Shown piece by piece: positions 1 through 8,577 of a stretch of 64,000 nt of DNA. The DNA lies in NCBI GenBank assembly GCA_002753155.1, contig PDZW01000012.1:29713-93712 (forward strand). Reading direction: 5' to 3'. Both the position numbers and the translations under genes were made by a program. Every line of letters begins with the position of its first letter. The first letter of the stretch is position 1. The stretch is from Alphaproteobacteria bacterium WMHbin7. GTDB lineage: Bacteria > Pseudomonadota > Alphaproteobacteria > Rhodospirillales > WMHbin7. The notes under the pieces were generated by a model, which was not told the origin of the DNA, searched no databases, and saw only the letters and a program-made list of their open reading frames with translations.

Positions 1-201
1 TCGCTATTCAATTCAATGCCAAGAAGTGCGAGCGCCGTTACGACGACGGGCTGCCGCTTGCGCGTCATCGACAAGGGCGAGATGGACCGTCGGGTAGAAA
101 CGCTGGATTCATTCTCTCGTCATTGGGTATCATATTTGATCAGCCGCATCGCCGATCTATCCGGGCGGGTGGCGGAATCGGGCCTGGGAGGTCAACCATG
201 A
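1..201 (+). CDS. Cyclic-nucleotide-binding domain protein, 3' fragment (cut by window start)
   Basis: The frame is open from the first base and ends in TGA at 199-201. The translated end reads SLFNSMPRSASAV, which matches the end of the phosphate-binding cassette of a CNB (Crp/cAMP-type) domain, followed by the usual C-terminal helix. Its tail, SRIADLSGRVAE, closely resembles the tail of the next gene (HRILDLSSRVAE), so the two are probably tandem paralogues. The ORF-track ATG at 16 is internal to the domain; the true start lies outside the window. The stop overlaps the ATG of the next gene (ATGA), suggesting translational coupling. No DNA-binding helix-turn-helix follows the domain, so it is probably a stand-alone sensor or adaptor rather than a transcription factor. 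Ligand unknown. Confidence 0.75.
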   Translation, partial: SLFNSMPRSASAVTTTGCRLRVIDKGEMDRRVETLDSFSRHWVSYLISRIADLSGRVAESGLGGQP

Positions 202-569
202 GCGTTTCAACCTTTGAAGACGGCCTTAACTGCTTGAATTATAAAAAGGGCCAGGTGATTTTCGAGGAGGGTGATGCGGCAAATTCAGCCTTCATGATTC
301 TTTCCGGTTCTGTCATGATCGTGAAACGGACAGCGGCTGAAGACGTCTTGCTGACCACGCTGAAGGCGAATCAGGCATTTGGAGAATTGGCCCTGATCGA
401 TGGCACCAAACGAAGTGCTACGGCCATCGCCGCCTTGGACACTAAGCTGGCGGTCGTTCCGGCGGCCAAATTTCAGGCCAAGATGGACGCGTTGGATCCG
501 TTCATGCGGGCATGGGTTCAGTTTCTGAAACACCGTATCCTCGATCTGTCCAGCCGGGTGGCCGAGTGA
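198..569 (+). CDS. Small single-domain cyclic-nucleotide-binding protein
   Basis: A 123-aa protein consisting almost only of a CNB fold. GQVIFEEGDAANSAFMILSG forms the beta-roll and FGELALIDGTKRSATAIAA is the phosphate-binding cassette, with the conserved Glu and Arg. The ATG at 198 was chosen over the ORF-track start at 123 because it overlaps the upstream stop (ATGA) and the domain begins shortly after it. There is no helix-turn-helix or enzymatic domain. It sits between a second CNB gene and a CNB-PAS-GGDEF cyclase, all on one strand with almost no spacing, so an operon passing a nucleotide signal to the cyclase is plausible (inference). It could equally be a degenerate Crp-like domain that binds no nucleotide. 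Confidence 0.8.
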   Translation: MSVSTFEDGLNCLNYKKGQVIFEEGDAANSAFMILSGSVMIVKRTAAEDVLLTTLKANQAFGELALIDGTKRSATAIAALDTKLAVVPAAKFQAKMDALDPFMRAWVQFLKHRILDLSSRVAE

Positions 570-579
570 TGTCTGGAGT

Positions 580-1908
580 TTGGCATTGAATAATTGCAGC
601 CACATCGTTCATGAACTGAAGCGGCATTATCTGTTTGCCGCACTGTCCGACGATGTGCTGACCAAGATTTCCCAATCCGGCCGCTTGATGCAGATGGAGA
701 ATGGCGATGTCTTGTTTCGCAAAGGCGATCCCGGCGATTTCTTCTTTTGCGTCTTGAAGGGCTCTATCCAGATTGGAGTTGATGTCGAGCCGGGTCGCTT
801 CCATTTGATGAACGTGCTTTCGTCGGGCGCGGTTTTTGGCGAGGTGGCTTTGCTTGACGGCATGCCCCGCACGGCTGATGCGGTCGCCGATGGGCAGGTC
901 CAACTTTTCACCCTTCACCGCAACGACTTTAGAAAAATCCTGATAGAAGAATGTCAATTGGAAGAACTGCTCCTTCGTCTGCTCTGCGAGCGCATTCGCT
1001 GGATAAGCGACCAAGTGGAGCAAAAGGACCGCGCCAAGATGGAGCTGCGTAAGCTCAGCCAAGCGGTTGAGCACAGTCCCAGCATTGTCATGATCACTGA
1101 TCGGGCCGGAACGATCGAATATGTGAACCCGAAATTCTCTGCCATTACCGGATGGTCGAGCGCCGACGTCGTTGGCAAGACCCCGCAGATTCTGAATTCC
1201 GACCTCACGCCGCGCGAAATCTATCACGACATGTGGGCCACCATTCAGTCTGGTGCCGAGTGGCGTGGGGAGCTGAGAAGCAAGAAGAAGGACGGCTCGC
1301 TGTATTGGGCGCGCTGCTCCATCTCGTCCATATTTGACGAGGAGGGAAATCTGACGCATTTCGTCGCCGTCATGGAGGACATTACGGAATACAAGCAGCT
1401 GCAAGATGAGCTTAGCCGACTGGCGACGTCTGATCCGCTGACGGGAATCGCCAACCGCCGCCATTTTCTGAACTGCGCCATCGACGAAATTAAGCGCTCA
1501 CACCGAACCGGCCTGCCGATTTCTGTGATCATGTTGGATGCCGACCACTTCAAGCGTATCAATGACACGTTTGGCCATGCAGGCGGCGACGCTGCGCTTG
1601 TGGCTTTGGTGAATTCAGTCAAGGGGGGGCTGCGTGAGATCGATATTTTTGGGCGGCTGGGGGGCGAGGAATTCGGAATCATTCTTCCCGGCGCCGACCT
1701 GGAAATGGCGGTGGAGGCGGCCGAGCGCCTGCGTGAGTCGCTTCGCCACGCCAAGACAGCCACGCCTCTGACCGTTAGCGTTGGGGTGTCGAAAATTGCA
1801 CCCGGCGAGCCCACGCCAGATCTTGCCCTGAAGCGTGCCGACGAAGCGGTCTATCGCGCCAAGGCAAAGGGTCGCGACCGGGTCGAAGTCGAGTTCTCTT
1901 TTGGTTAG
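580..1908 (+). CDS. CNB-PAS-GGDEF diguanylate cyclase
   Basis: A 442-aa cytoplasmic sensor-cyclase. Domains in order: CNB domain (about 20-140; cassette FGEVALLDGMPRTADAVA), PAS with PAC (about 155-265; ITDRAGTIEYVNPKFSAITG and FVAVMEDITEYKQLQ), GGDEF (about 275-440; DPLTGIANRR and the active-site loop GRLGGEEFGII). The catalytic GGEEF signature is intact, so synthesis of c-di-GMP from two GTP is expected. There is no membrane segment. The start is uncertain: TTG at 580 is the longest choice, TTG at 586 has better spacing from a tggag element, and no ATG lies in frame upstream. It closes a run of three CNB genes, suggesting that the cyclase and the two small CNB proteins respond to one signal. 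Confidence 0.9.
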   Translation: MALNNCSHIVHELKRHYLFAALSDDVLTKISQSGRLMQMENGDVLFRKGDPGDFFFCVLKGSIQIGVDVEPGRFHLMNVLSSGAVFGEVALLDGMPRTADAVADGQVQLFTLHRNDFRKILIEECQLEELLLRLLCERIRWISDQVEQKDRAKMELRKLSQAVEHSPSIVMITDRAGTIEYVNPKFSAITGWSSADVVGKTPQILNSDLTPREIYHDMWATIQSGAEWRGELRSKKKDGSLYWARCSISSIFDEEGNLTHFVAVMEDITEYKQLQDELSRLATSDPLTGIANRRHFLNCAIDEIKRSHRTGLPISVIMLDADHFKRINDTFGHAGGDAALVALVNSVKGGLREIDIFGRLGGEEFGIILPGADLEMAVEAAERLRESLRHAKTATPLTVSVGVSKIAPGEPTPDLALKRADEAVYRAKAKGRDRVEVEFSFG

Positions 1909-2057
1909 AGCATCTTTCGACCACGTGCGATCACGGCGCCGGAGCGCATTTTGGTCATGGGCAGACGAAGGAAGCAGGTCGTGGCGGGACTACGGCCAAG
2001 CCTTCCTGGGAGCCCACGCTCCAAAATCGCCTGGCCAAATGGGCTTCGATCTGGCGG
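1909..2057. other. Intergenic, convergent
   Basis: Lies between the cyclase (+) and the receiver protein (-). No clear intrinsic terminator or gene is seen. Confidence 0.4.
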
Positions 2058-2471
2058 TTAAACAACGCTTCGGATTGCCGCAGACATTTCCTGAACATTG
2101 AGGGGCTTGGTTAAAAACACGTTGACCCCGGCATCGGCGGCCAACTGCTTTCCCTCTGCTCCGGCATTTCCGGTCAGCATGATAATCGGAACGTCGGCAT
2201 CCAACCCATCAACAGCCCCGGATCTGATGCGCCTGGCGCACGCCATGCCATCAAAATCCGGCATCAACCAATCCAGAAAGACGATGTCAGAGGTGTTCTT
2301 CGCAATCGCCCCGCTCTCCTGGCGCTCAAGATTTGTCCCACGAAAGAAGAGCGAGCCATTGTCGACTTCAACGACTTCCTTGCAGCCGCACATCTCGACA
2401 GCGATGCGGATCAGCTTGCGCATGTATACGTCGTCTTCAACAATCAAAGCGCGTCTGACCTTGTGGTTCAT
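2058..2471 (-). CDS. CheY-like response regulator receiver protein
   Basis: A 137-aa stand-alone receiver domain. RRALIVEDDVYMRKLI carries the acidic pair, IVFLDWLMPDFDG carries the phospho-acceptor Asp, MLTGNAG supplies the conserved Thr and LTKPLN the conserved Lys. No output domain follows. The ATG at 2471 is preferred to the ORF-track start at 2513 because it has a strong ribosome-binding site (GGAGGAAGAACA) directly upstream. An insertion-like segment (SLFFRGTNLERQESGAIAKN) sits between beta-2 and beta-3, so this receiver is a little longer than CheY. No histidine kinase is adjacent; the nearby CNB-PAS-GGDEF cyclase is the closest signalling neighbour. Partner unknown. Confidence 0.88.
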   Translation of the reverse strand: MNHKVRRALIVEDDVYMRKLIRIAVEMCGCKEVVEVDNGSLFFRGTNLERQESGAIAKNTSDIVFLDWLMPDFDGMACARRIRSGAVDGLDADVPIIMLTGNAGAEGKQLAADAGVNVFLTKPLNVQEMSAAIRSVV

Positions 2472-2896
2472 TGTTCTTCCTCCGAATGCCTTGTGGCCTT
2501 CGCATGTTTCCAATCTATCACCAAGGAAACAAGCTAAAAGGGAGGGTCTATAACCAAATATAGGCCTTAGAAAAAATAGCGAATTACGAAAAACGAGTTG
2601 AAAAATAATAACATAATTGTTGAGGCCTTTCCTCAGGATCTCACTTTTGCAGCCTTACACCTTATAACGGCTCGAAACTATTGACGCTTCCGGTCGTTCA
2701 TTCTGCAAGCTGGCATAAGAGGCAGGCCAAGCCCGCCGCCAGGGCGCATCGATTGAGGGGGTGCATGCCCCTGGTCTGAGATCGTCTGCGTTTGTCCGGT
2801 CTTGAGACATCGGGCGAGTCTTCTGAAACAGGAGCCGTAAGGCGGCTGCGCACACCACCCTTCGATACCGCACTCGATCCCTGTCAATCCGCCAGG
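2472..2896. other. 425-bp intergenic region, partly AT-rich
   Basis: No convincing gene. About 2530-2640 is markedly AT-rich compared with its surroundings and probably holds the promoter of the receiver gene on the minus strand. The two minus-strand ORFs here (2655-2900 and 2678-2887) have no recognisable domain and biased composition. No terminator was identified for the AraC-type gene that runs into this region. Confidence 0.5.
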
Positions 2897-3847
2897 TCAC
2901 ATCTTCCGGAACTGGCTTGGCGACTTATCAAACTGCGCCTTGAAGGCATTCGTGAAATTGGTGACGTGGCTATAGCCAATTCGAAAGGCGATCTGCTTGA
3001 TCGGCACATCGGTATTTTCAATGGCCAAGCGTGCGTTCTCCAGCCTCTCGCGCTTCAGATATTCGAAGACAGGATAGCCATAGAGGGCGCGAAATCCCTC
3101 GCTCAGGCGCTTTTCGGACAATCCCACCGAACGGGCGAGATCGATCACGCGGGGCGGGGTGCGCATATCGGCAAGAAGCCGGTCACGTGCTTCGCGCACA
3201 GCCCTCTCTTCGCGGGCGGTCAAAGCCCGCCCGCCTGCTTGGCCATCGCGCAATGCCGCCACCTGAAGAGAAAGCATTTGAAGCATGCTGCCCTCGAGAA
3301 ACAATTCAAGAAGGCGCCCGGTCAGCCCAGGCTTCACCATCGCCTTGGCTAACATGCGTAGCGGGCGCGAGACGGGGATAGGCAGTATTTTCGATACACT
3401 CCTAGTTGGATTCAGCAAGGGGGCGAGTGCCGAAGGAACTTCATCGTCGAGCAATTGAACGAGCGCATCTGGCGCCATCGAGTAACCAGCGTAGAGAATA
3501 TGCTCTCCTGCCCTCAAGTCGTAGCGCGCCCGCATCTTTGCCGGGTAGAAAAGCAGGCCGCTGGAGGGGCTTACCTTCGCCTTGAGGCCATCGGGGAAGG
3601 TAATCTTTACCCGTCCCGAGGCGGCGACATGACTGCAAACGCGATATTGGTCAGCATCGCCTTGCGGCTCAAAAATCATCGGGCGGCGGACATCGATGAC
3701 GTGGGTGAATAGCTGAATATTCGGCCCCAGGTCATAGCGCATATTAATTGCCCGGCAGTGTTCGTTATCCAGGCGGCTGCCATGGGAGGGAAGTGTTTCA
3801 TTCTCTCCCGTCTCGTAAGAAATCAACCAATCGAAGCTTCGTTGCAT
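2897..3847 (-). CDS. AraC-family transcriptional regulator, PchR-like
   Basis: A 316-aa regulator with an N-terminal ligand-sensing region and two C-terminal helix-turn-helix motifs (about 215-315): VIDLARSVGLSEKRLSEGFR and IKQIAFRIGYSHVTNFTNAF, ending FDKSPSQFRKM. The layout and C-terminal sequence resemble PchR-type regulators, which control siderophore or iron uptake genes (family knowledge; the ligand here is not evident). It is transcribed divergently from the surface-protein gene at 3988, so that gene is a natural candidate target. The shared 140-bp gap contains two TTGCATA copies 20 bp apart. The start could instead be an internal Met near residue 36. Confidence 0.88.
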   Translation of the reverse strand: MQRSFDWLISYETGENETLPSHGSRLDNEHCRAINMRYDLGPNIQLFTHVIDVRRPMIFEPQGDADQYRVCSHVAASGRVKITFPDGLKAKVSPSSGLLFYPAKMRARYDLRAGEHILYAGYSMAPDALVQLLDDEVPSALAPLLNPTRSVSKILPIPVSRPLRMLAKAMVKPGLTGRLLELFLEGSMLQMLSLQVAALRDGQAGGRALTAREERAVREARDRLLADMRTPPRVIDLARSVGLSEKRLSEGFRALYGYPVFEYLKRERLENARLAIENTDVPIKQIAFRIGYSHVTNFTNAFKAQFDKSPSQFRKM

Positions 3848-3957
3848 CCAGCCTTATCTTCCTCACACCGCCACCCAAAAAATTATTGAAGCTTAGCAAA
3901 ATTAAAGCAAGCGCCATAAAGGCGGGCAGGCAGCGCGATCGCATAATTTCTGCGGAA

Positions 3958-3984
3958 TTGCATATATTGTAGCGCATTTGCATA
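3958..3984. promoter_or_regulatory. Direct repeat, possible AraC-type operator
   Basis: TTGCATA occurs at 3958-3964 and again at 3978-3984, a 20-bp centre distance (about two helical turns), in the gap between the divergent AraC-family regulator and the surface protein. AraC-family proteins commonly bind direct repeats. Binding here is inference only. Confidence 0.35.
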
Positions 3985-3987
3985 GCT

Positions 3988-5701
3988 TTGCTGGCGCAAA
4001 ACAGCCTGGGGATTGTGATAAGAAGTTCAATAAGCTCGGCGGGATCAGCGGGGCAGGTGCGCGTTGTTGAATTGTGGGGGCGCGTTTTGGCCACAGGTTT
4101 TGCGACTTTTGGGGCTTTGTCGGCAGTCTTGGTAACATTCGCCCTGCCCGCGATGGCAGGAGAGGCTGTGTCTCCCAAATGGGGGCCTCACATCGATCTG
4201 GAAGGCAAGGCAGGCACCAAACGCAATCTGGGTGAGGCGGATCTATTCGTTCCCCTGGTGCAAAATCAACAAAGCCTGCTTTTCGCCGATTTTCGCACAA
4301 GATTGGATGATCACGGCAGCCAGGAAGGAAATTTCGGCCTGGGGGCTCGCGCCATGCTGGATCATGGCTGGAACCTGGGTGCTTACGGGTATTTCGACCG
4401 GCGCAGAAGCGACAACGGCAACTACTTCAACCAGGCTACGCTGGGAATCGAGGGATTGTCCCAAGACTGGGACGTGCGCTTGAACAGCTATCTGCCCGTG
4501 GGTCGGCGCACCCATTTGATGGAAGCCTGAGCACAGCCACCCTTTCCGGCAGCACCGTCATCTTCAAGGGTGGCGAGGAACGGTCGATGCAGGGCTTCGA
4601 TGCCGAAATCGGCTGGCGATTGCCTTTCTTCAAGGCGGATGCCGGGCAGCAATTGCGTATTTACGGAGGCGGTTATCGCTTTGCCGCCGATTCGGAAACT
4701 GTCCCCAAGATACAGGGCCCGCGCGGTCGCCTGGATCTGACCTTCGCCCAAGTTCCCTACCTATGGGATGGATCGCGCTTGAGCCTGGGGGCTGAAGTAC
4801 AGCATGACAATCCTCGCGGTACCCAGGGCTTTGTGTCGGCGCGCCTGCGTATTCCCCTGCAGTTTTTCGGCAAAGCCGACCCTGCAAAATTGACGGCGCA
4901 GGAACTGCGCATGACCGATCCCATCATCCGAGATATCGACATCGTGTCGCAGGCTAGGGCATATGGAGCGCCGGAAGCGGCCACGCAAACGGCCAGCGGC
5001 CAGACCCTGACCGTGCTGGACAGCAACACCACAACGGGCGCTGGTTTGCCAGCCGCCATCGCCGCTGCCGGGGCCAATAGCATAGTAATCCTGTCAGGCA
5101 CCTTCAGCACGACAGCCGTCACCACCTTGCAATCCGGTCAAACCGTGATGGGTGGTGGCAGTACCAGTGTACGCAGCCTGTCCGGCCGGACGGCAACCTG
5201 ACAACACCCAGTGCCACCCTTTCCGCGACCATCGCTGCCGACAGCGCTGCGGTGCCCATGGCCAACAACAGCACATTGATCGGGATGACCATCAACCAGT
5301 CTTACGGCGGCGGTGTCGTTAGCGCTTGGGGTGTCACTGCCGATGGTGTCAGCGGCGCTACCATTTCCAATAACAAAATCACAATCAACCATGCGAGCAG
5401 CAACGCATTCGGTGTGCGGGCTGTTACCAATTCCAGTAGCATCATCGTCAGCGGCAACACCATCTCGGTCACTAACACGAATGGCCATGCCTATGGGCTG
5501 CAGGTTACTGGAACCTCGTCAGCGACCGTGACTGGAAACACATTCTCTGCGGATGGCACCCTATCCGACAGGGCCATCTACCTAGCCAACGCGACCATCC
5601 AGTCCGGTTCCACCGGCAACGCTATTTTGGCTGGTACGTGTAATAATGCTGGAGGCAATACCGGCTCGATCGGCTTGACTGACGGCACGACCTGTCCTTA
5701 G
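3988..5701 (+). pseudogene. Inverse-autotransporter-like surface protein with beta-helix passenger, broken by two frameshifts
   Basis: Three consecutive ORFs in different frames (3988-4530, 4587-5201, 5252-5701) read as one protein of about 570 aa. The first has a hydrophobic signal segment ending ALPAMAGEA and the start of an intimin/invasin-type beta-barrel (GLGARAMLDHGWNLGAYGYF). The second continues the barrel (EERSMQGFDAEIGWRLPFF); the third is a Thr/Asn/Ser-rich repeat region with NN and GN turns typical of right-handed beta-helices. Frame continuity returns if one G is added at about 4500-4502 (giving VGSAHPFDGSLSTATLSG) and one at about 5184-5185 (giving LSGPDGNLTTPSATLS). Both losses fall in short G runs, so sequencing error, true decay or slippage are all possible. 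The N-terminal start is uncertain; a GTG just before the signal segment is an alternative. Confidence 0.7.
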
Positions 5702-5799
5702 GCGCGAATTCACTTGGTCTATGGTTTCCCGCGTCACCAGGCGAAAAGAACCCGCCGGGAGAGGGCTGCCGCCCTCTCGTCAGCGCAGTGGACCTGGCC

Positions 5800-6210
5800 T
5801 CAGTCGGCCAGGCGAATCACCACATCGACGCGGCGGATGCGCGTTCCCGCAGGGGGGACCGGCAGATGGTCGATATTCAACACATCGCCCATCACATCTT
5901 CCAGGCGTCCCTGACGCTCGAAATAGAAATGATGGTGGTCCGATGTATTGGTGTCGAAGTAGGAACGGCCTGAATCCGCCACGATCTCACGCAGCAGGCT
6001 CACCTCGGTAAACTGGTGCAGCGTATTGTAAACGGTGGCCAGCGAAACGCGCACATTGGCCTGTAAGGCCTCGCTGTGCAGTTGCTCGGCGGTGACGTGG
6101 CGGTGCCCGTTCTCGAACAAAAGCTTGGCCAAAGCCAGACGCTGACGGGTGGGGCGCAGTCCGGCTCCGCGCAGGCGGTCCATGGCAAGGCTGTAAGGGC
6201 GGGCGTTCAT
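5800..6210 (-). CDS. irr: Fur-family iron response regulator, Irr-type
   Basis: A 136-aa winged-helix regulator of the Fur superfamily. The N-terminal part (GLRPTRQRLALAKLLFENG; VSLATVYNTLHQF) is the DNA-binding domain and the C-terminal part is the dimerisation and metal/haem-sensing domain. The motif DTNTSDHHHFYFE is characteristic of Irr, the alphaproteobacterial regulator that reads iron status through haem (family knowledge). The start ATG at 6208-6210 fits the family length. A near-perfect inverted repeat lies 36 bp upstream and may be an operator. The nearby PchR-like regulator suggests a loose iron theme, though no uptake genes are in view. Confidence 0.88.
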   Translation of the reverse strand: MNARPYSLAMDRLRGAGLRPTRQRLALAKLLFENGHRHVTAEQLHSEALQANVRVSLATVYNTLHQFTEVSLLREIVADSGRSYFDTNTSDHHHFYFERQGRLEDVMGDVLNIDHLPVPPAGTRIRRVDVVIRLAD

Positions 6211-6245
6211 GGCGATATCTCGATATTGGTGTTGGGGTATCTACT

Positions 6246-6262
6246 CATGCCAAATTGGCATG
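6246..6262. promoter_or_regulatory. Inverted repeat upstream of irr
   Basis: CATGCCAA-A-TTGGCATG is a perfect inverted repeat with 8-bp arms and a 1-bp centre, located 36 bp before the irr start codon. A dimeric regulator site is likely, possibly autoregulatory. It does not match the Irr ICE box as I know it (TTTAGAA-type), so the bound protein is unknown. Confidence 0.55.
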
Positions 6263-6383
6263 CATTACGTCTTATCATGTCACGAACGTCAAAACCTGTC
6301 ACGTAAATTATAATTCCTAGAAAACAAGTCGGGCATTGTCCAAAGACTTACAGAACATCAAGGCTCGCCGCGATATTCTATGA

Positions 6384-7781
6384 TTAGAAGCCTGTCAGAA
6401 TGCGCTCTACGAGTTGAGCCACGCTGGGGACAAAACCGTTTGCATAGAAAGGATCCGAAGCAAAACGGTAGGCATTATGGCCAGCAAACATCAACTCCTG
6501 CTCGATGTCTTGACCATGGGCGACGTTTTGCAGGGTCTTTTGAATGCAGAACGAGCGGGGATCGGCCAGCCTGCCCGTCGTTCCCTCCTCGTTTTGCGAC
6601 CAGTTCGAGAAAGAGCAGCCCGACAGGCAGCCCATGCAGGAAACCTGATCCTTATGAATGGCTTCTGCCTTTTCAGGTGAAACAAAGATGAGGGTCGAAT
6701 CGGGGGTTCTCAGCGGCGTCGAGAAACCCTTGGCAATCCATCCGTCCGCGCGCGCCTTGTCTTGTGGCGTTACAAAGACAAGTCGACCGCTGGAACCAAC
6801 GCCCATGGACACGGTGTGCTCGCCGATGGCATCGGCCGTAAAGAGGATCTGACGGTCCGAACGCTCGACCAACTCGCCCAGAAAGGGGTTCTTGACGGCT
6901 GATGAGTAAAAACCGGTGGGGCTGAAGCGGTGCAGCAGCACATCGCCGGGACTGAGGGCCGCAAGACGCTTCTTCCAAGCCTCTGGTATAGGTGATTCCC
7001 TGGTCAGCATGGGCCGGGTGCCAAACTGGAAGGCGACGGGACCGATCTCGGGATTATCCAGCCAGTCCTCCCATTCCGACAGCCACCAGACACCTCCGGC
7101 CATGATCACCGGAACCTCCTTGAGGCCCGCCTCGTTCATGGCGGTGCGCAGCTCAGCCACGCGGGCATAGGGGGCCTGGGGCACCAAGGGATCTTCGCTG
7201 TTGGACAGGCCGTTATGGCCGCCCGCCAGCCAGGGGTCCTCATAGACCACGCCACCCAGAAGCTCTGGCGTCTTGTGATAGGCCCGTTTCCATAAGGCCT
7301 TGAAAGCGCGGGCCGATGACACGATGGGATAGTAGTAGATGTTGTAATGCGCAGCGATTTCGGCCACGCGGTAGGGCATGCCGGCACCGCAGGTGACACC
7401 CTGAATCAGGCCCTTGGCGCCTTCTAGAATGCCGGTCAACACCCGCTCGGCGCCGCCCATTTCCCAAAGAATGTTGACATGGATGGCGCCCTTGCCGCCC
7501 GAGGTTTCGTGCGCCACCTGGGCTTGATAGATGCCGCCCTTAATACCATAGGCCACCAGCTCCTCGAAGCGCTCGCGCCTGGTCTTGCCATAATAGATTT
7601 GGGGAATGTTGTTGCCGTCGGCGTCATGGCTGTCGGCATTGACGCCGGAAAAGGTACCGACGCCGCCCGTTTTCGCCCAGGCGCCTGAAGAAATACCGGT
7701 GGTAACGGCAACGCCCTTTCCGCCCTCGATCAGCGGCAGAACGTCGCGGCCCGACATACGAATTGACTCAAGTGCCTTCAC
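6384..7781 (-). CDS. Nitronate monooxygenase-like FMN enzyme with C-terminal Cys cluster
   Basis: A 465-aa protein of the NMO/2-nitropropane dioxygenase TIM-barrel family, which oxidises alkyl nitronates using FMN. Supporting segments are GISSGAWAKTGGVGTFSGVN near the N terminus, GLIQGVTCGAGMPYRVAEIA, VPVIMAGGVWWLSEWEDWL and VAFQFGTRPML. The protein is longer than typical NMOs (about 320-380 aa): after the barrel it carries about 130 residues including Cys382, Cys385 and Cys389 (CMGCLSGC), a metal-binding-like arrangement not expected in a plain NMO. The start is GTG with a good ribosome-binding site (GGAGAGAGAAGCC). It is followed on the complementary side by the GDPD gene. A role outside nitronate oxidation is possible; the substrate is not deducible. 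Confidence 0.78.
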   Translation of the reverse strand: MKALESIRMSGRDVLPLIEGGKGVAVTTGISSGAWAKTGGVGTFSGVNADSHDADGNNIPQIYYGKTRRERFEELVAYGIKGGIYQAQVAHETSGGKGAIHVNILWEMGGAERVLTGILEGAKGLIQGVTCGAGMPYRVAEIAAHYNIYYYPIVSSARAFKALWKRAYHKTPELLGGVVYEDPWLAGGHNGLSNSEDPLVPQAPYARVAELRTAMNEAGLKEVPVIMAGGVWWLSEWEDWLDNPEIGPVAFQFGTRPMLTRESPIPEAWKKRLAALSPGDVLLHRFSPTGFYSSAVKNPFLGELVERSDRQILFTADAIGEHTVSMGVGSSGRLVFVTPQDKARADGWIAKGFSTPLRTPDSTLIFVSPEKAEAIHKDQVSCMGCLSGCSFSNWSQNEEGTTGRLADPRSFCIQKTLQNVAHGQDIEQELMFAGHNAYRFASDPFYANGFVPSVAQLVERILTGF

Positions 7782-7835
7782 GGCTTCTCTCTCCCCGATT
7801 GACCCCGTACATATAGACCTCTTGAACCCGGCTGA

Positions 7836-8570
7836 CTACCCTTCGCTTAATGATTTCGGGTCGTCCGTGAAGATGCTGTCCACCCCCATCGCCCACAGGC
7901 GGCGAGCCTCGGTCGGATCGTTCACAGTATAGGCCAGCACGGCCATGCCTGCGTCATGAATCGCAGAAATGTGAGAGGGCTGCACATAGTTCGCGTTTAA
8001 ATTGAGGCTGGCGGCACGGACGGATCGCGCCCTTTCCAGAAGGTCCTGATCGAAGCGCTCGGCAAGATAGCCGATGGGCCAGGGGCACAGGCCATTTGCC
8101 AGGGCCAGGACCTCGTGGCTGAAGCTGGAAATCAGGGGCGGGGGGGCCGTTTCCGGCCAGACTTTCTTGGCAACGGCAAGCGCTGCCTGCACCATTTCTA
8201 AGGCTTCGCCCTGGTCTGGCTTCAGTTCGATGTTCACTTCCATGCCCAGGCGGGCGATGGTCGATAGCGCCTCTTCGAGCGTGGGGATGGGCTCGTCTCT
8301 GAAACGTGGCGAAAACCATGTGCCCGCATCCAGGCTTTTCAACTCGTCCAGCCGGTGCTGGGCCACACGACCCAGGCCGTTGGTGGTGCGCTCGAGCGTC
8401 TCGTCGTGAAAGACCACGGGAATGCCGCCCTTGCACAGGCGGACATCCAACTCGACCCACTCAGCACCCAGATCGGCGGCGCAAAAAAAGGACGCCAGAG
8501 TGTTCTCTGGCGCCCATTTTGCAGCCCCCCGGTGACCGATAAGACGCGGCCACCGGAGTTGGCTGATCAT
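7836..8570 (-). CDS. Glycerophosphodiester phosphodiesterase (cytoplasmic, UgpQ-like)
   Basis: A 244-aa GDPD-family hydrolase that releases glycerol-3-phosphate from deacylated phospholipids. The N-terminal GHRGAAKWAPENT holds the catalytic His-Arg and the PENT motif, VELDVRL the metal-binding Glu/Asp and VVFHDETLERTTNG the second catalytic His. No signal peptide is visible, suggesting a cytoplasmic UgpQ-type enzyme. The ATG at 8568-8570 lies only a few bases after the pnp stop (8578), so it may be read from the same transcript as the downstream end of the ribosomal operon. Confidence 0.92.
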   Translation of the reverse strand: MISQLRWPRLIGHRGAAKWAPENTLASFFCAADLGAEWVELDVRLCKGGIPVVFHDETLERTTNGLGRVAQHRLDELKSLDAGTWFSPRFRDEPIPTLEEALSTIARLGMEVNIELKPDQGEALEMVQAALAVAKKVWPETAPPPLISSFSHEVLALANGLCPWPIGYLAERFDQDLLERARSVRAASLNLNANYVQPSHISAIHDAGMAVLAYTVNDPTEARRLWAMGVDSIFTDDPKSLSEG

Positions 8571-8577
8571 GCCCTGC

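Noticed and set aside
2655-2900. 81-aa minus-strand ORF before the AraC gene
   Set aside because: Arg/Pro/Ser-rich, no ribosome-binding site, overlapping alternative frames; not supported as a gene.
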